The notes below the pieces were generated by a model. The model searched no databases, was not told the DNA's origin, and saw nothing but the letters and a program-made list of their open reading frames with translations. The position numbers and the translations under genes were made by a program. DNA of 64,000 nucleotides from Eustoma russellianum (taxonomy: Eukaryota; Streptophyta; Magnoliopsida; Gentianales; Gentianaceae), in NCBI GenBank assembly GCA_036186865.1, contig AP025040.1, positions 15,022,817 through 15,086,816 of the forward strand, written 5' to 3'. Positions 11,040 through 22,540 of the stretch are shown in pieces; positions within the stretch are counted from its first letter, which is position 1; the number at the start of each line of letters is the position of its first letter.

Positions 11040-11400
11040 AAGTTATCACACATACATGGGACGCCTAATGGGTCAAAGAGACTTCCAGTACACTTAGAAC
11101 GCCTTCATAAGGCGCTTAATGTGGCATAAAGCGCCTATTCTGTGCGTTCAAAGTGTTCTAGTATACATCAAACGCCTACATGAAGCGCTTCAAGTGACAT
11201 CGAACACCTTCAGAGGTGTCCGAAGTGTTCTGAAATGTGCTATGACACATCGACGCCTACATGAGGCGCCTTATGTGACATGAAGTGCCTAATATAGGTG
11301 TTCGAAGTGTTCTGGAATGCATTGGGACACATTGAGCGCCTACTTTAGGCGCCTAATGTGACATTGAGCGCCTAAAGTAGGTGTTCGAAGTGTTCTGACG
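11040..11400. repeat. GGCGCC-rich minisatellite in Gypsy-1 LTR
   Basis: Four or so imperfect units contain AGCGCCTA...TAGGCGC inverted pairs, GTGACATTGAGCGCC and GTTCGAAGTGTTCTG. The palindromic cores could fold into hairpins in RNA. Confidence 0.85.
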
Positions 11401-12362
11401 GTTCCAGAACTGCAAATTTCTGTAGTAACTTCTCCCCATCATCTTCCTCCTTCACCCCTTTCATGTTAAACGCTTCAAGTTCCATCTTGCCACCTATATT
11501 CATCATGCTTAATACATAACTAACATGAATTGATTCTTAAACATGTCAAAACGTGTCCACTCTAAGCCTTCTATCACCCACAACTTCCAATGTATCCTCA
11601 AACTTTCCAACACAACCAAATCTACAACATCCCATCATTCATCCTTCATCTTCTTCCAAATACTCTCAAATCATCTAAGGCATAGTTAATAAACTCAAGA
11701 ACTTACAACAATACGATAAACAAAACATGGATGACATTTTTATGGGCATATTTAACAACAACAATCACCACATAATTATTTCCAGAATTTGGCCCAAATA
11801 ACATGACTTTACTCAAGCAAACACAACAAATACGTATAGTAGAGCATGTGAAAACACAAATCAAGATTACTAATGTGTGATTCGAGTTTTCTCTTTATAA
11901 GAACATAGCGCCTGTTGTATCAAAATCTGCGTAAAGCATATAGAAAGATTACTTGCCTTTATTTCTAGTTAGTCTTACGAGTGTACTGCAGGATTTCAGG
12001 AAGGATTGAACCTAGGTTGGCCGCAAGTTCTTCTTCCTCTTTTTCGCCCTTTCTCTCTTTCTTTTCTCTCTCTCTTTTCTCCTCTTCTTTCTTCCCAGCC
12101 GTTCTCCCCTGTTCTTTTGTTTTGATAACCGCTGATTGGTGCTTGTGGGGAGTTATACTCCTTTATGTAACTCCCCTAACATTTAAGTGAGGAGGGGTAG
12201 TTTTGGTATTTTGACCTAATTTCTTCAATTTCAGCTTTTTGATTATTTTCTCACCTACAATTCATTTAAATAAGCCTGATAAACTTATACATTTAATAAG
12301 ATTATATTTTAAGTTGTTTTCTAATCATTAAAAGTCAGACTTAAAAGTTACAGGGTATGACA

Positions 12363-13241
12363 TGTTTGGTTAGGGGTATGAGAAGAAAAAATCACAATTA
12401 TTGGAATTATTTTGAATAATTCTTATTTAAACCATTTGTTTGGGCTGAACCGTAATCATTCTCTCCTTGGAAAAGCAAATCAGTCGGAATCACCATTTCG
12501 TTGCCCCCACCCTATTGGGTTTCCAATTTGATTCTCCTTCCAGATCTGGCTTTCGACTAAAAAGACTTCGATTGTCGCGCTTTTTCTTCATACTCCATCT
12601 ATTGTTTGGAAAATCACATAAATATAAAACATGTAAAGAGACTGAATTAGAGAATAGAGCGAAACATAGCTCGAACCGAATTCACCGAACTTTAAATTTG
12701 AAAGTCGTCAAACGTATGATGAAAGCATTCGGTGACCTTAAGAATGGTGTATTTCCTTGAGTTGTTGCAACTTTTGCATCTTGGATATCTCCTTTCAATC
12801 TAAAATAGTCATAAACTGATTTAGAAAGTTAAATTCTGTAGATCAATGTTGAATTAACATCTTGTTTGTGAAACAAAATCTATAAATAAAGAATCCTAAG
12901 TTTTGAAATATATACTTTTGAAACATACAAATATCATGTATAATTTCTCTTCCTCTTCTTCTTCTCTCTTATGATATTAAACCTTCTTATACACAAGTTT
13001 AAACTTTTTCTCGTAGAACAAACGAACATAAGTAAACCATTGTATCCTAGGAAGCTTTTGATAATAGTTCACCTTGCTCATTGGTAGAAGCAAAATTATT
13101 TAAGGACGGTGTAACTCTTGAGTTATTTCTTTAAGGACGATGTAACTCTTCTCAGCTGTTTTTCCTATTGTGTTCATATATTTGTGATTGATTACCGTAT
13201 CTAGTCACACTTTTCAACAATCTTAAAGCAAATTTGGTGAT
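12363..13241. other. Region between Gypsy-1 and Copia-1 gag; possible Copia-1 leader/LTR remnant
   Basis: No gene recognised. A short tandem repeat (TTTAAGGACGGTGTAACTC and a near copy) lies at about 13098-13150. The part just before 13242 should contain the Copia-1 leader and perhaps LTR, but I find no clear PBS or LTR ends. Confidence 0.4.
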
Positions 13242-13970
13242 ATGGATACCAAACAACATATTGTTCCTGATATGTCAAAGTTGGAGCCATTTGATGGCTT
13301 CAAAAGATTGTCCAAAAACGTGCTCTTCTTCATTGAGATGCTTTCTGTTTCTTATGTCCTCACCAAAGATAGACCAACCAATGCAGTAGAAGCTCTCAAG
13401 TATGAGGCGGATAACATCACATGTACATGACATATTCTACATTTTTCTCTAATTCTATTGTTAACATTTATGTTAAATTTTAGCCAGCAATAGAGATATA
13501 ACATCAAAATATGGTCAGTCAATTTCTTAAGTTTCAAATGGTCAACCACATATCCATTAAAGATCAAATTCATCAATTTCAACAATTGACAAACAATCTT
13601 GAACAAGAAGGCATCAAGCTTGATGAAACATTTCAAGCCATCTTATTGCTTGAAAAGTTACTTCTTCTTTGGGCATTTTTAAAAAGAGAGGCAAGCATGA
13701 TGATGCAAAAATCTTTATGGATAGTGTAATCAAGCACATCCGCATACAAGAAAACAACAAATTGGAAGACACAAGTAGTGATGAAGGGGAGATAAAGGAC
13801 AACATAGTGGATCACAATCCAAAGAGGCAAATGATTCAAACCAACAACTCTAAAGGTGCCAAAGATAAGGCCAAAGTGCAGGGACAAAATCAACGCAAAC
13901 CGAAATGAGTTTCTCTAAGGGTGTGGAAAACTCGGACATAGGACAGCCTACTGCAAAAAACAGAAAGGAC
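13242..13970 (+). pseudogene. Copia-1 gag
   Basis: It starts with MDTKQHIVPDMSKLEPFDG, typical of the Copia gag N-terminus. The second block (13511-13730, DQIHQFQQLTNNLEQEGIKL) is the UBN2-like gag core. A lysine-rich stretch follows (13669-13908). A zinc-knuckle remnant GCGKLGHRTAYCKK lies at about 13930-13970, with the first Cys lost and a stop just before it. At least three frame breaks. Confidence 0.75.
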
Positions 13971-15060
13971 AAACGAGCAACCAAGCCACCCTTGTGGAGG
14001 ACAATGCTGAGGACGAGGGAATCATATTATCAGTCATCTTCTCTGAGATAAACCTTGTTTGTAATGCAACGGAATGAGTGGTAGATACTGGAACCACAAA
14101 GCATATTGCTACCAGTAGGAATATATTTCTTGATTATCAAGAAATAGAAAATGGAGAACAAGTTTTCTTGGAAGATGCACAAGGAACCCAAGTAATTAGG
14201 AAGGAAAAAGTGCTCCTCAAGTGAACTTCGGGCAAAAGGCTGGAGTTGGACAATGTGCTTCATATTCCTGCTATACATAGAAACTTGATTTCCGGAGCAC
14301 TTCTCAATAAGCTAATGTAAGCTTGTCTTTGTTTTTGATAAACTTGTACTTTCTAGGAATAAGAAGTGTATTGGAATGTTTTTGGCTCTGGTGGGTTATT
14401 TGTACTTGATGATGAATGTATTGCTAACAATAATGCATAAAGTTCTATGTATCTTGTTGATTCTCTTGATTTTTGGCATGTTAGATTGGAACATGTTAAT
14501 GTAGATACTATAAAAAAATTAAAACTCATGAATGTAATCAATTTCACTAACGAAGATAAATTTGATAAGCGTTAATATTATGTTGAAGCAAAATATCATA
14601 AGAAACCCTTTAAGACCGTTGAAAGACTTTTGAAAAAGTTAGATATTATTCATAGTGATTTAGGAGACTTCAAGTAAGTAAAGGTGAAAAACGATATTAC
14701 ATAACCTTTATTGATGATTTTGTTAGATACACAAAAATATACATGTTAAGTCATAAAAGTGATGCCGAAAATATGTCTATGAAATATAAGAATGAAGCTG
14801 AGAATCAACTAGACAAGAAAATTAAACGATTGAGAGCCGATAGAAGAGGCGAATATAGTGCAAATTCATTGCAAATATTATGTGAAGAAAATGGTATCAT
14901 TCATGAAGTTATATCTCCTTATACTCCTCAATCTAATGGAGTTGCTGAAAGAAAAAAAATAGAACTTTTAAAGAAATGATGAATGCAATGCTAGTTAGAT
15001 TCAGATCGCCTGATAATTTGTGGGGAGAAGCAATTTAGATTGTGTCATGTGTTGAATAGG
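13971..15060 (+). pseudogene. Copia-1 protease and integrase
   Basis: The protease active site lies in VVDTGTTKHIATSRN at about 14076-14115, following an in-frame TGA. Integrase core pieces include HSDLG near 14650, and 14743-14979 with RADRRGEYS and then ISPYTPQSNGVAERKK, which hold the second Asp and the Glu region of the DDE triad. Frames break repeatedly. Confidence 0.75.
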
Positions 15061-16810
15061 ATACCTAACAAGAAGACAAATAAAATTCCTTAAAAATTGT
15101 GGACATGCTTTTAAAGGAGCAGAATTTGGTCTAAGAGAAACGATTGTCTATTTATTGGCTATACTTAAATAGTGTTGTATATAGATTTATGATAATTGAT
15201 AATAGTTTTATTATTCAATCAAATGATGCTAAGTTTTTTGAGCAAGTCTTCCCTATAAACTAACAATATATAATAAATTCTAGTTTTGTAAAATGTGAGT
15301 CAAGTAAGTCATTAATTGGTAAGAATATTAATCCTCCAAGAAGAAGTAAGAGATAAAGAATTGAGAGTATTTTGGTGAGGATTTTAATCCTACCTTTGTG
15401 ATGGAGGAAGATCCTAAAACCTATAAAAATGCTATAAAATCCATATATGCTACTTTTTTGGGGAAAAAAAGGACATAACTAGTGAAATTGAATGTGTTCT
15501 TAATAATATCACTTGGGAACTTATAGACTTGCCTAGAAGATGCAAAATTATTAGTTGTAAATGAGTCTTTAGAAAAAAAATAAAGTCTGATGGTACAATT
15601 GATAAGTTTAAGACTAGACTAGTTGCCAAAGTTTTACCTAAAGAAGGAATAAATTTCTTTGATACATATTCTTCGGTTGCAAAAAATTACGACCATTAGG
15701 GTGTTAGTAGCTTTAGCTTCCATTTACAAACTTGTTATACACCAAATGGATGGTAAGATGGCTTTCTTAAATGAAGATTTATATGAAGAAATCTGTATGC
15801 ATCAACCTCAAGGCATGGTTAAAGGTCAAGAATATGAAATATACGGACTTAAGAAGTCTTTGTATGGCCTTAAACAAGCACCAAAGGCATAAAAAATTGA
15901 TAATGCTAATATCATTAATGGTTATGTTGTAAATGAAAGTGATCGTTGTGTTTATAGTAATTTTGTAGATACTGATGGTGTCATTGTGCATTCATATGTT
16001 GATGACATGTTAATATTTGAAACTAACTTGGATGTAATTAGTGGTGCAAAATCATTTTTGTCCTTTATTTTTGATATGAAAGACATGAGAAAAGTTTATT
16101 TAATACTTTGACTTAAACTAGTTGAGAAATGTGGGGTTACATGATTTCTCATTCACATTATGTTGATAGGATTTTGAGAAAGTTTAATCACTTTGATGTT
16201 AAACTTTTGAGTATCCTTTATGATCATACTGTTCATTTGAAAAGAATAGGAATGATAGTGTATCTCAGTGGGAATATGCTAGAACGATTGGTAGTGTAAT
16301 GTACTTGATGAATTGCACTAGGCTCGATATTGCATATGTTGTAAATAGATTTGCAAGATATACTCATAATTCAAGTGAAGAACATTGGCTTGCGTTAAAG
16401 ATATTATTGAGATATCTTAAAAGTACAATCAACTTATGACTTTTGTTCAGTTGTTTCAAAAGGATATTATGATGCTAATTACGTGATAAATAATGATGAA
16501 ATAAACTCGACCAATGGTTATGTATTTACATTGTGTGGTGGTGCTATTTCTTAGAAATCTTCTAAACAAACTTCCAAGACAAAGTCTACTATGGAATATG
16601 AATTTTTACTTTAGAACTTGCTAGCACAGAAGCTTAATGGTTAACGAATTTACTTTTTGATATTTCTTTGTGGTTTAAATCTACGTCTTCTGTTTCAATA
16701 CATTGTGATTCACATGCAGTGATAGTGCGAATGAAGAATAAGATCTATAATGGGAAAAGCTAGCATATCCAGACGCAATATCTGTCTTCTAGAGGTGTTG
16801 TTAGTCCTCC
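15061..16810 (+). pseudogene. Copia-1 reverse transcriptase and RNase H
   Basis: RT pieces: 15659-15892 carries VIHQMDGKMAFLNEDLYEEI and YGLKKSLYGLKQAPKA; the catalytic YVDDML is at about 15993-16010. RNase H homology follows (LDIAYVVNRFARYTHNSSEEHW at about 16325-16390, then a KSSKQTSKTKSTMEYE-like block near 16555-16600). It ends near 16800. Several stops; inactive. Confidence 0.8.
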
Positions 16811-17921
16811 CGGATTTTTTAAACCTTAAAAGTATCGCCGTTGAAATATTAAGGAAATATGAGGATAAATTCACAAGTAAATCACGTATGGTTTAATTAT
16901 GTAAGGTTTATTGAATAAATTCCACAAATTACCATATGGTATTTATGTATAGTATGTATTGAATTATATTCATTTAAGAAAGAACCTGGCTTATATTTTT
17001 TAAATCCAGCATTGGCGTTACGGGCTCCCCACATAATCAATGGAACAACTCTCGTTTTAAAAAACAACGTTATATAATTAATAGCGCATGCATGTGATTC
17101 CCTAATCCTTATCGTTTACTATTATATTCACATGTACTTTTTGCCACAAGGGATCTATCTCTACAAATATTTAATTATTGATATTCTCCGGCATAAGGTA
17201 TCATAGTATCAGATATTCGATTTTTTTTGGCTATCAGACAACGTGCAAATTCTTATAAATATGGTATCTTGAGATATTCGAGCATTGTAATGTGAGCTTA
17301 ATTATTAGCTTTCACTATTTTCTTCCCCACGAGATCATTGTCCTCCAGCTCATTTTCAACCTCTTTTTTTTTTTTTTTTTCCTTTTCCGTTGGTTGCCAT
17401 TAAAAAGTGCTTTTTGTTTCATCATGTTTTAATTTTATAATATTTTATTTTTCTGGTGTATACTCTAATTTTGCTTTAGACTTCGAGTTTTTTCTTTCTT
17501 TCTTTTTTGCAGTTCTAGCCTAGCTAGAAGTCTCGGCCGCTGGACGTGCAGTTGGTGTTAAGAAAATGGAATCAAATGAGTAGAAAAAGGAAATAGAAAG
17601 ATGGCTTGAGGCGTGTAGTCACACTTTTTGTAACGAATATTTGTTCTCATTTATTGATGCATGGTTATAGACGAATTTCCTCCTAGGATATAACAGCCAA
17701 CCAATTTATAACATTAGCAATAAAGAAAGAAACCAAATGAACTTTCAAATGAGAATATGTAGTATGTGAAGAAGAATTTCAATTGCAAGATTGAACTTGA
17801 GATTAGAGTGTCTTGAATTGTGTTAAATGCGCCTTTTTATATGCACTTAAACTTCATTTCGAATGTCCTAAACCGTCCATAGGTGGTTGGATATGTCCTT
17901 TGGTGCATAGGATGCAACTTT
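16811..17921. other. Spacer, no gene recognised
   Basis: AT-rich with a T-run at about 17366-17380. The stretch at about 17090-17290 is a diverged copy of about 5740-6020. No LTR boundary for Copia-1 could be set here. Confidence 0.5.
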
Positions 17922-18180
17922 AGATGAAAAGTCACACTTGTTGTCACATCGATTGATCAATGTGATCGATCTATGTTGGACAGTGTATAAGATGAAAAGT
18001 CACACCTGTTGGCCATATAGATCGATCTATGTGATCGATCTATGTTGGACAGTGTACTTCAATTTTGCTCTCAGGGTACATCGATCTATGTCACATCGAC
18101 CGATCGATGTCCAACACAATACTCAACTTCATTTTTAAGCCACATGGATCAATCCAACTGAGACGTGGATCAATCCATGT
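17922..18180. repeat. 68-bp tandem duplication and GATCGATC-rich motifs
   Basis: Two tandem 68-bp units (17922-17989 and 17990-18057) share AGATGAAAAGTCACAC and GTGATCGATCTATGTTGGAC. Related ATCGATC motifs continue to about 18180, several palindromic (GATCGATC, CGATCGAT). No coding function seen. Confidence 0.8.
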
Positions 18181-18389
18181 CATGCGACAAGCTATTCTTG
18201 CTTATTCAAACTCCAATCCACATTCATTCTTCTTTCCGGGGCCTTTACAAACTATTATAACAGTTACATGGCTTATCTTGTGGTGTGTAGAAACACGTGT
18301 AACTTCATTTTTGAGTATATGAAAATTAGACTTAGTTGAAAAACTATGAAAAATTTAATATATTATAATTTTTTATCTAAATGGGATAA

Positions 18390-19084
18390 CTTTTTCCCCA
18401 TCACTATAGACTGCACGTTTCTTGAGTCAGAGTACTTCTATAGTCACTCATCTAGTTTTTAGGGGGAACAAATCAATGAGTCACTAGGTTGGTTGAGTAA
18501 CCTAAGTTGTCCAACAACTGTTCCAATAGAGCAAGTAGATGGAGCCACCAGTCTGTCTCTCTCAACGTAAAAAGAGCAGATGAATCATTACCATTGTCTG
18601 ATGAACCTTCTTTGTCAGACGTCCCACGAGAGGTAAATGAATCTCATTCGAGTGATAATCTCCCTGAGGTGAATCTTCTGGCCGCCACTACTGATGATAA
18701 TTAAGGAAAATATAGGGATTCATCCTACCTCGAAGGAGAAATAGAGGAGTATCACCTAAACGATATTCCTCAGAGCGTGTGTTCCGTTCTTTCACATGCC
18801 TAGTAAATACAGCCATGCGGAGAATAGCAGGTGTTGCACTATATTCTTGGTTACTGTTTGTTCAGAATCTATTCCAAAGACAGTACAAAAAGCGAGTACG
18901 AATGCTGAATGGCGAGAAGCCATGAATACGAAATGAAAGCCTTAAAAAAATAACAGAACATAGGAGAAATGTCAACTGTGAGAAGAAAAAAATCAATTTG
19001 ATGCAAGTGGGTCTTCACCATTAAGTATAAGGCAGATGACACCATTGAACAATACAAAGCATGATTGGTAGCTAAGGGATACAC
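18390..19084 (+). pseudogene. Copia-2 integrase C-terminus and RT start
   Basis: A CTFLESEYFYS phrase near 18411 and the acidic linker at 18507-18704 correspond to the integrase C-terminus. AEWREAM at about 18908 and KYKADDTIEQYKA...LVAKGY at about 19022-19082 are RT. Several stops lie between. The frame is cut at 19084 by Gypsy-2. Confidence 0.7.
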
Positions 19085-21811
19085 TGTAGCGCCCCGCTCT
19101 CGAGTCCTAGCATCGGGAATAGTGCACCCGCCGTATCTCGCTAAGGAGAATACAAGATGTCGCATCAACCTCTTACATCTCCGAAAAGACGTAGAAATTT
19201 TTCTCGCGGAAACGAAATACAATAACTTTCAGTTTCATGATAAAAGAAATCCTCAATACAATAATAAACTAGTAACGGCAATAAAGTCACTGTGCCAACA
19301 TCTAAATGCTATCAGTCTAAATAGGGTAGTGTCTGATGAAATCCCAATAAAATAACGACAGACAGCCGCATGGTCTCTTCATATCTTAGGTGCGATCGTC
19401 AGTTTGCACATACTACCGTGTCAGCCCCGTCCTCAGCAAAAACATAGTCGTACGCTTCCTCGTGCTCACCTGGTGGGGGGGAGAAGTAGGGGTGAGTGAC
19501 GGAAAATCACTCAGTAGGCACCTGCCTCCAACTAGTACAAGACGAGCATACAAAAATGATATAACACATAGCACATAACATGTTATCACATAAGCATATG
19601 AAAGAATGCTGAAAGGTAATTCACTCCAGATAAGAATGCGTAACATCGTGATGCATGTCCTACTATGCATATCACACGCAACAAAGTCATGTCACACAGA
19701 ATGCCGATATCTCCACCGTGCAATGCATGAACCGGGTCCTATTGAGTGGCTGTGGGTCGTACCCACTCCAGTCACCATACTGAGTGTGCGTGGCCGCGCC
19801 ACCGTACACCATCCTGAGTGTGCGTGGCCCGCCACCGTACACCATCCTGAGCGCCCGTGACCCGTATGTCACGACCCGCCATAATGCAATGCATGTGCCA
19901 TGAATGCAAAAACACAATCGTCTGAGGCCCCTGGCCCATCCTCACCATCCTCCGGCACTCAATTCTAGGTTCACTTAATGATCGCCTGAGACCCATAGCC
20001 CATGCTCACCATCCTCCGGCACTCAAATCTAGGTTCATTTATTATCCGAGTAATGATTTAATATTGTTTGACGTTAAGCCTATTTTTCCATGGTTTGTAT
20101 ATATTTATTGTGCATTTTCTATATTTTCCCTCATTTTTCTCTAATTTATTTCTATTTATTACCTAATTATGAAAATTAAGTAAATTACCACAATTATTGC
20201 AATTTAGTGAAAATAATTTAATTTCAACTTTCTATAATTTCTGGAATTTATTCATAATTTTCTGACATTTATATATATTTTTCCTATAATTATTATTATT
20301 TAAAATTAATTAAATAACCTTTATAGAATTTCCAGAAATTCAGAATTATATAATAATATTTTTTTCCTTTTCTCCGTTTGGGCTGGTCTTCTTCCCAGCC
20401 TAGTCACTACCCGCACAGCCCGGCCCGCTACAGGCGGCCTGCAGTCCCATTTTTTATGTAATAAGCGATTTGGGCCGGCTGGCATCTGGTCCGGTCTGCT
20501 GGCCATCCGGTCCGGTCCGCTAAGCCTGCCACCCTCTTTTTTTTATATATAAATAAGCTAATGGGCTGGCTCTGCTGCAGCCAGCCAGCGGCCCATTAAG
20601 GGGCTGGCCTGGTCTGCGCTGGCAGGCCGGCCCTAACACTGTAATTATTATTTTTTACTTCCAGTTATAACGCGTCAAGCACCACCAAGCGCGCGTGAAG
20701 GCCACACACGGCCACTCCGGCGGCGCGTGAGCCGCTCCGGCTGCCTCCGACATCAGTTTTTCTACTCCGATCTATATTTTTGCCTATTTCCAGTCTATGA
20801 GAAGCTATTCTAAGGTCAAAACAACATATAAAATCCTTAAACATATTATAAGTGTGCTATTTTGATTATCAAATTTTTTCCTAAAATCAAATGAAAGTCA
20901 CGCATAATGTTTATACATCCAAGAACACCAACATATGCATACAGTAGACTCCAAATTCATAAACCTTGCACAGATTCAACAACGTGGTATAAATTTCAAC
21001 AATTTAAAACAACAAACCGAAAATATATCACCAAAGCATGCTGGAATTTGTACCAATTGGAGGGGAAAAGGGAACCTACCTGGACGGAGACAATTATACG
21101 ACTATCTCACAAACTTGAACAAGTTGAAGAATATTTGTGTGTTCCCTCTACTCTTTCTTCCTTCTTCCTTCTTCCTTCTTCTCTCTTTCTTCTTCCTCTG
21201 CCGCTTTACCCCTTCTCTGTCGTACTGCTTCTTCTCTTTTCCTTTTACGTTTCATTTTTTTTAAAATTAATTTGGTTACTCCTTAAGGTCAAGCCCCCAT
21301 TAATCCCTCCTGCTATTTTTAAAACCATCCCCAACAAAAATTTGGGGTCCGTTACCCCCTATCCCTTATTCACGTTCCACCACTTTTCCTTTATATTTTA
21401 TTTTTTTTATTTTTTTAATTCTTATCCTTAACCGCCTGACCCTTTTAAATCAACCAATCTACATATTTTTTTTAAAAAAATTTTTTGTTTATCATTATCC
21501 CTTGTTTTTTTGTTTATCCTTATCCCTTGTTTTTTTTCTTTATGTTGTTGTTGTTGTTGTTATTATTACTCATTTGTCTATTCTAATTCCTAGCACTCTT
21601 AAGAAAATTCTTTTTTTTTCATTATCTTACTATTAATTTTTTTTTCTTCCCTCCATATATATACACACATGATAATTTTATGTAAATATAAAATTACTTA
21701 AGCGTAATCGACACGCTGCAGTTAATTTAATTTCGAAAGGTTGTTACACCTAACGGCTACTTAATTCCGATTAGCACGTAACAACTAATTTGAAAATCTC
21801 TGGGTATAACA
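19085..21811 (-). repeat. 3' LTR of Gypsy-2 (2,727 bp)
   Basis: Minus orientation: starts TGTTATACCC at 21811 and ends GGGGCGCTACA at 19085. Preceded by the PPT AAGGTGGGTAGGA (21812-21824). It contains tandem blocks near 19775-19865 (about 37-bp units, more copies than in the partner) and 19915-20040 (about 65-bp units), and a TTG microsatellite near 21541. Confidence 0.93.
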
Positions 21812-21824
21812 TCCTACCCACCTT
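21812..21824 (-). other. Polypurine tract of Gypsy-2
   Basis: The minus strand reads AAGGTGGGTAGGA immediately before the LTR TG, the expected plus-strand priming site. Confidence 0.85.
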
Positions 21825-21849
21825 ACAAGAAGTTTCGTCCTCGAAACTT

Positions 21850-22540
21850 GTCGTAACTTAGGGTAGCGCTCGTGCATCTGATCCTCTAGCTCCCATGTCG
21901 TTTCATTTTCCTTACGATTGCTGCATTGCACCTTGACGTACGGAATGATTCTCCTCCTCAGCTCTTGGTCTTTGCGGTCTAGGATCCAAACAGGAGTCTC
22001 TTCGTATGACGTATCCAGTCTGATCCTCAAGGGCGGTGCGTTCACTACATGACTCGGTTTTGAAATGTACCTTCTCAGCTGAGAAACATGGAATACGCTG
22101 TGTACTTGGGCCAACGCCGGAGGTAACGTCAACCAGTAAGCTAACGAACTGATCCTTTCAAGCTCCTCGTAGGGACCAATATACCGAGGCTTCAGCCTTT
22201 ACTTTTGTCTTGAGCAACTTTGAGTCTTTCCCGGATCAACTTTACCTTCTCCATGGTCTGTTCAATCAGCTCCGTACCGGTGATAGTGCGCTCTCCAACT
22301 TTGTTCCACTGCACTGGGGATCCCCACTTACACCCATAGAGCGCCTCAAATGGCGCCATGCCGATGGCATTATGATAGTTGTTGTTGTAGGAGAACTCAA
22401 CCAACTTGATCATACCATCCCAGTTCCCCTTGCAGTCAATAGTGCAAGCCCTCAACATGTCCTCCAATGTCTGTATCATCTTCTCTGACTGCTCATCGAT
22501 CTGGGGATGAAATGCAGTGCTCAAACGTAGCTCCGTCTAT
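21850..22540 (-). pseudogene. Gypsy-2 integrase C-terminal part with chromodomain-like end
   Basis: From 22540 downward: LSTAFHPQIDEQSEKMIQTL, FSYNNNYHNAIGMAPFEALY (region of the catalytic Glu) and RLKVAQDKSKG, then a stop. The next frame continues LPPALAQVHSVFHVSQLRRY and, near 21900, KVQCSNRKENETTWELEDQM, like the chromodomain-type tail of Tekay/Del elements. The upstream integrase (zinc finger, DD residues) is lost at the 22541 junction. Confidence 0.85.

Larger units (their letters stand above)
6240..12362 (-). mobile_element. Gypsy-1: truncated chromovirus-like Ty3/Gypsy element
   Basis: In minus orientation the order is LTR (12362..9666), PBS complementary to initiator tRNA-Met (9663..9652), gag, protease, RT and RNase H, then loss of homology near 6240. 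Integrase, chromodomain, PPT and the second LTR are missing. The order protease-RT-RNase H, the PBS, and the CX2CX4HX4C knuckle place it in Ty3/Gypsy; the 2.7 kb LTR and protein similarity to the array at 32.7-60.3 kb suggest the Tekay/Del chromovirus group. Coding parts contain stops and frameshifts, plus two intron-like inserts. It is not autonomous. Confidence 0.9.
9666..12362 (-). repeat. 5' LTR of Gypsy-1 (2,697 bp)
   Basis: In minus orientation the LTR starts TGTCATACCCTGTAAC at 12362 and ends GGGGCGCTACA at 9666, directly before the PBS. It carries two internal tandem repeat blocks (10409-10650 and 11040-11400). No partner LTR is present in the window, so the target duplication cannot be checked and the outer end is inferred from the TG start. 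Confidence 0.75.
13242..16810 (+). mobile_element. Copia-1: decayed Ty1/Copia internal region
   Basis: The order gag, protease, integrase, RT, RNase H is the Ty1/Copia order. All five domains are recognisable but full of stops and frameshifts. LTRs, PBS and PPT were not identified, so the ends are those of coding similarity. An old, inactive copy. Confidence 0.85.

Noticed and set aside
11981..12190. Serine/phenylalanine-rich ORF in the Gypsy-1 LTR
   Set aside because: Low-complexity TCT/TTC tract translation; no start context or homology.
12467..12760. 97-residue ORF as a gene
   Set aside because: No recognisable domain and basic low-information composition; kept as spacer.
17922..18060. 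CRISPR-like array
   Set aside because: Only two adjacent copies, no spacers, plant nuclear context.
19687..19996. Overlapping ORFs in the Gypsy-2 LTR
   Set aside because: Caused by the GC-rich tandem units in the LTR; no domain and no equivalent in full in the partner LTR.
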